Assembly (NCBI GenBank): GCA_963849635.1
Contig: CAWKIA010000013.1
Span: 1 to 64,000, forward strand
Origin: CAVRUD01 sp963849635
GTDB lineage: Bacteria > Chloroflexota > Chloroflexia > Thermomicrobiales > UBA6265
Reading direction: 5' to 3'
DNA: 64,000 nt
Numbering within the stretch: the stretch's first letter is position 1; each line of letters starts with the position of its first letter. Positions 56,861 to 64,000 of the stretch are shown here, piece by piece. The notes under the pieces are model-generated. The model searched no databases and was not told the origin of the DNA. It saw only the letters and a list, made by a program, of their open reading frames with translations. Made by a program: the position numbers and the translations under genes.

Positions 56861-58595
56861 CTAACGCCGGGCGAATTGCCGCTCTAATTCGTGCTGCGTC
56901 ACCCTCACCATCGTCGGGCGACCATGGCCGCACGCCCGTGGCTGGGACGACCGCTCTAGTTCCGCAACCAGTTCTCTCATCTCGGGGAGCGAGAGTGCCT
57001 GGCCCGCGCGAATCGAGGTGTGGCAGGCGGCGCTGATCGCGACCGAATCAAGCCACGAATCGCCGGCCCCGCCATCGGCCAATTCCTGCAAAACGAGGCG
57101 GAGCCGTTCGGCGATGTCGACATTCGCCGCCAAGGCAGGCACGGCCCGGATCGCGACCAGACCTTCCCCAAAGGCTTCGACATCGAAGCCGATCTCCCGC
57201 AATTCCGACTGGGACCGCTCGAACGCAGCCATCTCCATCGGAGAGAGGTCCACGATCAGCGGATCAAGCATCGGCTGACGATCGACCATCTTCCGCGCCA
57301 GTTGACCCAGGATCTTCTCGTACATGACGCGCTCATGGGCAGCGTGCTGGTCGATCATGTACATCCCGTCCGGACCCTCGGCAATGATGTACGCCCCCCC
57401 GATCTGCCCGAGGACGCGCAGGATCGGCACACCTGACGGATGTGCGATCTTGGCCGGATCAGGACCATCTTGCTCGGGCTGCTCGACGAGGCTGGGTCGA
57501 TCGGCGAAGACATCCTGGCCCGAGCCCCACGTCTGTTGGACGGGCCGAGCGGGAAGAGTCTCCCCGAACTGAACCTCAGGCAGGAGGTCTTGCGGTTGGG
57601 TTGTCAAGGCGGCATGCGTAGCTCGCTGCACCGCCCGGCAGACGGCCCGTTCGTCCAAAAATCGGACTTCGGCCTTCGTTGGGTGGACGTTGACGTCTAC
57701 CGCCGCCGGGTCCACCTCGATCACGACCGTTGCCAGCGGATGCCTGCCCACCATGATCAGGCTGTGATAGGCCTCCTCCAGGGCAAACTGGAGCGCCCTG
57801 TTTTGAATCCAGCGGCCATTGACGAAGAAGACTAGGCCCTGGCGATGTGACCTGGTGATGGACGGCGATGAGACCCAGCCAGAGACGTTCACTCCCGCAA
57901 CCGCCGCCGCGGAATCCAGCGGCTCAAGCTCGAGAATTGCCAGACCGATTTCCGCCCCGAGTACGCCAACGGCGGCGGCAATCCTTTCGCCGCGCCCATC
58001 GGTGCTGAAAATTCTCCGCCCATCGACCGCGAGGGAGAATGAGATCTCAGGGAATGCCAGAGCATACGCACCTACGGCCCGTGTGATGTAGGCCGCTTCG
58101 GTGGACACCTGCCGCAGGAACTTCTTCCGCGCGGGAACGTTCGCGAACAGATCGCGAACAGTCACCGTCGTGCCCACGGGCGTCGAGACGGACGTCAGTG
58201 GCGCGATGCCTCCAAACGTGACATCGAGCCTGCTACCGGCAGTGTCATTCGCCGAGCGCGACCGGATCGAGAGTTCCGATACCGCCGCGATACTCGGCAG
58301 GGCCTCACCCCGGAAGCCACGGGATCGAATGCGATCAAGGTCCTCGAACGATACCAACTTCGAGGTCGCATGCCGCTGGATCGCGATGGGCAGATCGGAG
58401 GCGGACATTCCACAGCCGTCGTCCGACACGACGACCAGGTCGCTGCCGCCTCGCTCGATCTCGACCGAGATGCGTCGTCGCTCCCGCGTCAATCGAGTTC
58501 TCAATCAGTTCCTTCACCACCGATGCGGGTCGCTCAACAACCTCGCCAGCGGCGATCTTACCGATAGTCTCGGGCGTCAGCAGTGTGATCGGCAT
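56861..58595 (-). CDS. mutL: DNA mismatch repair protein MutL, one frame change
   Basis: The GHKL ATPase domain starts at ATG 58595 (LLTPETIGKIAAGEVVERPA, SVVKELIENSIDAGAT). At about 58475 the frame shifts, and RRISVEIERGGSDLVVVSDDG continues to 56861 with the GFRGEALPSI motif. The C-terminal endonuclease motif DQHAAHERVMYEK and the CGHGRP end are present, so this is the nicking type of MutL found where MutH is lacking. mutS, usually adjacent, is not in the window. A shift in the ATPase domain would inactivate repair; an error in an ACGACG repeat is likely. Confidence 0.92.
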
Positions 58596-58642
58596 GCGTA
58601 CGAGGCTGTCCTTGGTGCAAGCGGGGACCGGGAAAAGTCAAC

Positions 58643-59284
58643 TCAGGGAATGATATCGTCCCCGAAGTCGACGGCGATCCCACGCCGGTGCGCCGACACG
58701 AATCGGTTGTCGGCCTCGAAAAATCTCCACGGTACCTCGGTCGCCTTGCTGATGCCAATGCGAGTGCTCGCAAGGATCGGTCGCCACGAACCGGAGTTAC
58801 CCGGCGTGATCAGCAATAGGTCCGAAGCGGTGAGATTGATCCCATGGTCGTCGAGAGTAATCCCTAGCGCGATGCACAACTTGCCGGGACCAGAGCAGAG
58901 GCTCAGATCGGGAAGTTCTCCACGCCGGCGGCGCATGACGTCCTGACCCTCAAGCGGCTCAACTGCCCGAATCAGGACAGCGCCTGTCTCGCCTGGCCCG
59001 TGCGCGACCACGTTCAGCATCGAGTGGATGCCATATGAACGATAGACATAGGCAATGCCGACGCGGTCGCGCATGACGAGCACTCGCCCGGTGCGCAGCC
59101 TGGCCGAGTGAGACGCCAGATCGTCGGCCCCCCGGTAGGCCTCGGTCTCGATGATCCGACCGCTCGTGCGTTCGCCCCCCAGGTTCGATATCAGATGGCA
59201 ACCGATCAACGCTTGGGCAACGTCGACGGTCTCACGTTCGAAGAATGAAGACGGCATTCCTGACTCGGTGCGCGCTTGGTTCAT
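58643..59284 (-). CDS. mpg: 3-methyladenine DNA glycosylase (AAG/MPG family)
   Basis: This enzyme removes alkylated purines and hypoxanthine. In 213 residues I see the family's catalytic and base-flipping regions: GRIIETEAYRGADDLASHSARLRTG (in parts), YVYRSYGIHSMLNVVAH with the intercalating Tyr-Gly region, VLIRAVEPLEG and LCSGPGKLCIALGI. It is complete. ATG 59284 overlaps the valS stop (ATGA), so it is translated with valS and falls under T-box control, an odd pairing. Confidence 0.92.
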   Translation of the reverse strand: MNQARTESGMPSSFFERETVDVAQALIGCHLISNLGGERTSGRIIETEAYRGADDLASHSARLRTGRVLVMRDRVGIAYVYRSYGIHSMLNVVAHGPGETGAVLIRAVEPLEGQDVMRRRRGELPDLSLCSGPGKLCIALGITLDDHGINLTASDLLLITPGNSGSWRPILASTRIGISKATEVPWRFFEADNRFVSAHRRGIAVDFGDDIIP

Positions 59285-61963
59285 CCCAGCTCGTCGAGCC
59301 GACGCTTGAGGACGTCGATCTGGGCGTTGGCGGCGGCAAACCGCTGTCGTTGAACCTCGACCACCTTCTCCGGTGCCCTCCCGACGAATGACTCATTCGA
59401 GAGCATGGCCTCGGCGCGCCCTGCTTCCGCCTCGGCTGCCTCGATCTCCTTGCGCAGGCGTTCACGTTCGGCACCCAGATCGATCATTTCCGCCAACGGC
59501 AAGTAGGCGACGACATCCCGGGCGACGACCGTTAGTGCCTGTTCAATCTCCTCCGGCGCGGCCAGAATGGACAACTGATCTTCCGCGATCCGGGCGAGCA
59601 ATGACAATTCGGACCTTGTCTCTTCGATGAGCGGAGCGTGTGCGCCTGCATCGAACCGGGCCGCAATCCAACGAGCTGGCTCAACCCCCGACTCCGACCG
59701 GGCGTTGCGAATCCCGGAGACTAGCTCGATGAGCAGTCCGAATCGATCCTCGGCCTCCAGATCACGCGCGTTCGCCGCTGGCCAACGTGCGATCATCAGG
59801 CTGTCGCCGGTGTGGGGAAGTTCATTCCATAGGGCCTCGGTGATGAACGGCATAAACGGGTGGAGCAATCGCATGCTCCGCTCCAAGACATAGGCCAACG
59901 TTTGCGCGACCGCTTGTCGTTCAATGTCGGTGCCCCGGAGCCGAACTTTCGCTGCCTCGATATACCAGTCGCACAGCTCAGACCAGATGAATTCGCGAAT
60001 CTGGCGACCGGCCTCGCCAAAGAGGTAGCTGTCGAAGAGCCGGTTCGCCTCATCGGTCACGTTGTCCAGCCGGCTCAAGATCCAGCGATCGGCCAGCGCC
60101 AGATCGCCGCTCGGTCGCACCGGGCCGTTCGCATCAACAAGGACCGCCGATTCCGAAATCGGGCGCAGGGCGAACCGGGTCGCGTTCCAGAGCTTATTGG
60201 CAAAGTTGCGACTGTCCTCGATCCGGTCCCGGCTCAAGCGGGAATCGTTGCCCGGAGTAGCCTGGGTGATGAGCGTGAACCGCAGGGCGTCCGCGCCGTA
60301 CTCCTCCACCAACTCGGTCGGATCGAGCACGTTCCCTTTGGTCTTGCTCATCTTTTGGCCTTCGGTGTCGCGCACCAGGCCGTGCAGGTAGATCGTGTGG
60401 AAGGGCACCTCGCCCATGATCTCCAGGCCGAAGAAGACCATCCGGCTCACCCAGAAGAAGATGATGTCGTAGCCGGTCTCCATGACCGATCCCGGGTAGA
60501 ACCGGCGGAGATCGTCGGTCTGTTCCGGCCACCCCAACGTCGAGAACGGCCATAGGCCTGAGGAGAACCAGGTGTCGAGAACGTCCGGGTCCTGCTCGAC
60601 TGGCCCGCCACAGGCTGGGCAGACCTCGACCGTCTCTTCGACCGAGACTGTCGTTTCCGCGCAAGCCGCGCAGTACCAGACCGGAATCCGGTGTCCCCAC
60701 CAGAGCTGACGGGAGATGCACCAATCGTGGATGTTCTCCAGCCAGTTGAGATAGACACCGGTAAACCGGTCGGGAACGAAGGTCAGGCGGCCATCCTTCG
60801 CCGCCTCGATCGCGGGCGCGGCCAGAGGGGCCATGCTGACGAACCACTGGTCGCTGACCATCGGCTCGACCGTCGTGTCGCAGCGGAAACAGTGGCCAAC
60901 CGAATGACGATGCGGATCGGTTTTGACCAGCGCCCAGATCTCGGACAACCGCTCGACGACCGCAATCCGGGCCTGCTCGCGAGTCAGGCCCGCGAATTCG
61001 CCAGCCTCTTCGCTCATCGTGGCGTCGAGGTTCATCACAGTCACGAACGGCAAATTGTGCCGCGTGCCGATCTCGAAGTCGTTCGGGTCGTGCGCGGGCG
61101 TCACCTTGACCGCGCCCGTCCCGAACGCGGGGTCGACGGCGTCGTCCGCCACGATCGGAATCAAGCGGTCCACAATCGGCAGACGCACGCTTTGCCCGAT
61201 GAGGTGGCGATAGCGGTCGTCGTCCGGATGGACGGCCACGCCCGTGTCGCCAAGCATCGTTTCAGGACGGGATGTGGCGACGATGATCGACTCGCCGGTG
61301 GCTGACCCTTCGACCGGGTAGGCGATATGCCAGAGAGACCCGTCCTCATCGCGGTGAATCACTTCCAGGTCCGAGAGCGCCGTCATGCAGCGCGGGCACC
61401 AGGAGATGATCCGCCGGCCGCGATAGATGAGCCCCTTGTCGTGGAGATGCTTGAAGACGGTCCGGACCGCGCGCGACGGACCAGGGTCCATGGTGAATTG
61501 AAATCGGCTCCAATCGCACGACGCACCGAGGATGCGCATCTGCTCGCGCACGCGCCCGCGAAGCTGGTTCATGAACGCCCAGGTGCGCTCGACGAACTTT
61601 TCGCGGCCCAGATCGTGGCGAGTGAAGCCTTCGGCGTTGATGATCTTTTCGACCGCCCACTGACCGGCAATGCCGGCGTGGTCGGCGCCGGGGAGCCAGA
61701 GCGTCGAATCGCCCTTCATCCGGTGCCAGCGCGTCATCACATCCTCGACCGTGACGAACATCGCATGGCCGACGTGTAGCTCGCCGGTAAGGTTCGGCGG
61801 CGGCATCATGATCACGAACGGCTCCGCCCGCTCGTCGTCGCTCGGCGAGAAGTAACCGGCTGAGTCCCAGCGGTCGTAGAGTCCGGCCTCGATCGTGCTC
61901 GGGTCGTAGGCTTTGGCCAGACCGGTCGATTCGGCCGCGAGTTGAAGTCAAGGTCGTCGCCAT
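59281..61963 (-). CDS. valS: Valyl-tRNA synthetase, one frame change
   Basis: This class I synthetase has about 893 residues. ATG 61963 (MATTLTS) follows GAGGG by about six bases. A frame change near 61945 leads to LAAESTGLAKAYDP, and the long frame then runs to 59281. The HIGH-type motif is PPPNLTGELHVGHAM and KMSKS is KMSKTKGNVLDP. The editing domain carries TSRPETMLGDTGVAVHPDD. The C-terminal coiled coil (AERERLRKEIEAAEAEAGRAE) is present. Without the upstream part, translation would start inside the catalytic domain, so the shift is almost surely an error. Confidence 0.94.
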
Positions 61964-61999
61964 GGTTACCCTCGCACACACCAGTCGCTGAAAAACTGG

Positions 62000-62255
62000 A
62001 AAACCCGTCCGCGCCGGTCGGGCGCGAGGACGGGCTAGCCGTGGTACCACCTCGCTTTGGTCGCCGCTAGTCAGCGACCCTCATTCTCCGCGATATCGGG
62101 CGGACCCGGAGCCGCCTACGCGGTCACCAACGGTGACCTTTCGGCGGCTCGCCTCCTGGGTGACTTCAGCGATCTGACACCGGTCAGGGGCTTTCAGCCG
62201 GTGGCCCCTGCTTGCTGTCGGCGTGGACTTCGCCTACTGGTCCCATTCATCGGCA
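62000..62255 (-). promoter_or_regulatory. T-box leader of valS
   Basis: On the minus strand the T-box AGGTGGTACCACGG occupies 62052-62039. It is followed by a terminator: CCCGTC..CGCGCC, a short loop, GGCGCG-GACGGG and TTTT (62034-62000). Upstream lies a stem-I-like region starting near ACCAGTAGGCGAAG (about 62248), with a candidate Val specifier GTC at 62164-62162 inside CTGAAGTCACCC. Uncharged tRNA-Val would stabilise the antiterminator and allow valS-mpg transcription. The specifier assignment is tentative; a second GTC lies at 62228-62226. Confidence 0.87.
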
Positions 62256-62596
62256 CTGTTCCAGATTGTGCTGCTCCACCACCATTCTGTCAAGCTGACC
62301 GGCAAAAGCTCTATCGGACCCTCCTTCCTGTTTGAGCAGCGATCTCATTCAAGGTGACGTGCAGGACCAGCGCCTTTCTTGGACAAATCGGACGTCACGG
62401 CGTCTCACGACTGCGCCTGACGCACGTTACCACTGGTGTGGGAGCGAAGATTGCGTTAAATGGGTGTACGGTCACCCGGGATCGTGGTAAACTTACGATC
62501 GTTTGTTCTTCTGTAGCTGCTCGAGCGAGCACGTTCGCCGTGACGGATCGCCCGTGCCCCTGACCGGCCGCAGTTACCCACCCATGAGGGCCGTCC
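62256..62596. other. Divergent region valS leader / uvrA
   Basis: No gene is supported. It must hold promoters for both sides. I see an inverted repeat GATCGT...ACGATC at about 62479-62499, ahead of uvrA, but no clear LexA box. Confidence 0.4.
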
Positions 62597-64000
62597 ATGC
62601 CCCAGAATGACCGAATCGTCGTCCGTGGCGCTCGAGAACACAATCTCAAGAACGTCGACCTCGAGATTCCTCGTGACAAGCTGGTCGTTTTCACCGGCCT
62701 TTCGGGTTCTGGAAAGTCCTCTCTGGCATTCGATACGATTTTCGCTGAGGGGCAGCGCCGCTATGTGGAGTCGCTCTCCGCTTACGCGCGCCAATTCCTC
62801 GGCCAAATGGAAAAGCCGGACATCGATCACATCGAGGGCCTTTCGCCCGCGATCTCGATCGACCAGAAGGGCACGAGTCGCAACCCGCGCTCGACCGTCG
62901 GCACCGTCACCGAGATCTACGACTATCTCCGCCTCCTTTACGCCCGGGTCGGCCACCCCCATTGCCCCAACTGCGGTCGCCCAATCACACAGCAGTCGGT
63001 CCAGCAGATGGTCGATCAGGTTCTGGCGCTGGCGGACGGCACCCGCCTGATGATCCTGGCTCCTGTGATCCGCGACCGCAAGGGCGAACACCAGGGCGTG
63101 ATCGACGAGATCCGACGCCAGGGGTTCGTTCGCGTCCGGGTCAACGGCAATGTCCAGGACGTCGACGAGAAGCTCAGTCTGGCTAAGTACAAGAAGCACA
63201 CAATCGAGGTCGTCGTCGATCGCCTTGTCATACGCCACGAAGACGGCGTTACGGTCGATTCGCATCCAGATCGCGGTCGACTGCACGACTCGATGGAGAC
63301 TGCCCTCCGGATCGGGTCCGGCTCGGCGGTCGTTCAGGTTATCGACGGGCAGGAGATGAAGTTCTCCGAGCAGTTCGCCTGTGCCCATTGTGGGATCAGT
63401 GTCGGCGAGATCGAGCCACGAAACTTCTCCTTCAACTCTCCCCACGGCGCCTGCCCAGAGTGCACCGGCCTCGGCACTACGATGGAGTTCGACGCCGACC
63501 TGGTTGTGCCCAACAAGTCTTTGTCGATTGGTCAAGGTGCGATCGTTCCCTGGGTGCGGACCGGCAAGGACACAGCCGCCTGGTTCGAGGCGCTTCTTCG
63601 GGCGATCAGCGAGCGGTACGACTTCTCGCTCGATGTCCCCTTCGGCGAACTCCCACCGGACATCGCCAGGCTCGTCCTCTATGGCAGCGACGGTGAAAAG
63701 GTCACTGTTCGCTACCAGTCCTCGAAGGGACGCACCCGTTCCTACGACGTCGCCTACGAAGGGGTCGTCCCCAACCTCAAGCGACGCTATGCCGGGACGT
63801 CATCCGACTACATCCGCGAAGAGATCGAACGCTATATGGCGGCTCGGCCCTGCCCGGTCTGTAAAGGTTCTCGGCTCAAGCCGGAGAGTCTCGCGGTGAC
63901 GGTTGCCGATCGATCAATCATCGATATCACCAGGGCGCCGATCCGGGGCTTGCAGGATTGGTTCGCCATCCTGCGCATTGGATCCTTCCGAGACGTCCGC
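62597..64000 (+). CDS. uvrA: UvrABC system protein A, 3' end beyond the window
   Basis: UvrA is the ATP-dependent damage sensor of nucleotide excision repair. The frame is open from ATG 62597 (GAGGG six bases before) to the window end, giving the first 468 residues. Visible: VVRGAREHNLKNVDLEIP, Walker A FTGLSGSGKSSLAFDTIFAEGQ (in parts), SAYARQFLGQMEKPD, SIDQKGTSRNPRSTVGT and zinc-finger pairs CPNC and CAHC...CPEC. The C-terminal half with the second ATPase lies outside. The frame shows no interruption. Confidence 0.96.
   Translation, partial: MPQNDRIVVRGAREHNLKNVDLEIPRDKLVVFTGLSGSGKSSLAFDTIFAEGQRRYVESLSAYARQFLGQMEKPDIDHIEGLSPAISIDQKGTSRNPRSTVGTVTEIYDYLRLLYARVGHPHCPNCGRPITQQSVQQMVDQVLALADGTRLMILAPVIRDRKGEHQGVIDEIRRQGFVRVRVNGNVQDVDEKLSLAKYKKHTIEVVVDRLVIRHEDGVTVDSHPDRGRLHDSMETALRIGSGSAVVQVIDGQEMKFSEQFACAHCGISVGEIEPRNFSFNSPHGACPECTGLGTTMEFDADLVVPNKSLSIGQGAIVPWVRTGKDTAAWFEALLRAISERYDFSLDVPFGELPPDIARLVLYGSDGEKVTVRYQSSKGRTRSYDVAYEGVVPNLKRRYAGTSSDYIREEIERYMAARPCPVCKGSRLKPESLAVTVADRSIIDITRAPIRGLQDWFAILRIGSFRDVR

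Noticed and set aside
62520..62560. Possible LexA box CGAGCACGTTCG before uvrA
   Set aside because: The half-site spacing is two bases, not four, and the first half is imperfect.
62456..63535. 359-codon minus-strand frame at the right end
   Set aside because: It is antisense to uvrA, which is unbroken and fully recognisable.

Overview
The window is one contiguous, GC-rich bacterial chromosome segment. The protein set and gene neighbourhoods fit the Chloroflexota, most likely the class Thermomicrobia. This is an inference from gene character (tilS-hpt-ftsH order, a T-box ahead of valS, Cys-rich secreted proteins beginning RFDLLTRALA, LPxTG and excalibur proteins) and not from a phylogeny. It holds about 50 protein genes, five tRNAs, a TPP riboswitch, a T-box leader and many paired-hairpin terminators. 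There is no rRNA and no CRISPR array.

Layout. 344-7746: a broken conserved hypothetical gene, cinA, then ybeY, a Tat-exported propeller protein, yqeY and a HIT gene on the minus strand, mutM, and an ATP-grasp ligase. 7800-12317: an accessory stretch of very high GC with an LPxTG/excalibur surface-protein gene cut by a stop codon, a Cys-rich secreted protein, an xre-integrase pair (integrase also cut by a stop), an 18-bp inverted repeat and a small secreted protein. It ends at tRNA-Gly. 12607-25363: housekeeping genes (ftsH, hpt, tilS, pcrA, dgt, dnaG, selA, hpf) interleaved with four tRNAs. 25521-31221: a GT4 glycosyltransferase, a small unknown gene, then a TPP-riboswitch-controlled thiD-thiG-thiE-tenI-thiS operon and an MGMT-like gene. 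31383-39430: secA, an unknown membrane-anchored protein, mnmG, a phosphoesterase, uspA and two trkA-type genes. 39655-45639: a carbohydrate or sugar-acid ABC operon with two permeases, a binding protein and two enolase-superfamily enzymes. It has LacI-type operators in front and heptanucleotide hairpins in its spacers. 45673-64000: gdh, gatB, nuoG-nuoI, an aldehyde dehydrogenase, nfo, an ArsC/Spx-like gene, a GT2 glycosyltransferase, an orphan NarL-type regulator, mutL, mpg, T-box-valS and the 5' part of uvrA.

Quality warning. Twelve otherwise recognisable genes, including the normally indispensable valS, gatB and ftsH, change reading frame one or more times, often inside short G, C or T runs. 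Most of these are probably base-calling indels rather than real pseudogenes. I give full gene spans and state where each frame changes. Two genes in the accessory stretch differ in kind: each is cut by a single in-frame TAA with the frame intact behind it.

Working together. The thiamine operon, the ABC/enolase operon and the translation and repair genes are each internally coherent. I did not find a clearly new multi-gene system. The best candidates for something undescribed are the heptamer hairpins in three consecutive operon spacers, the surface-protein and integrase island, and the nuoG-nuoI pair standing apart from the rest of complex I.
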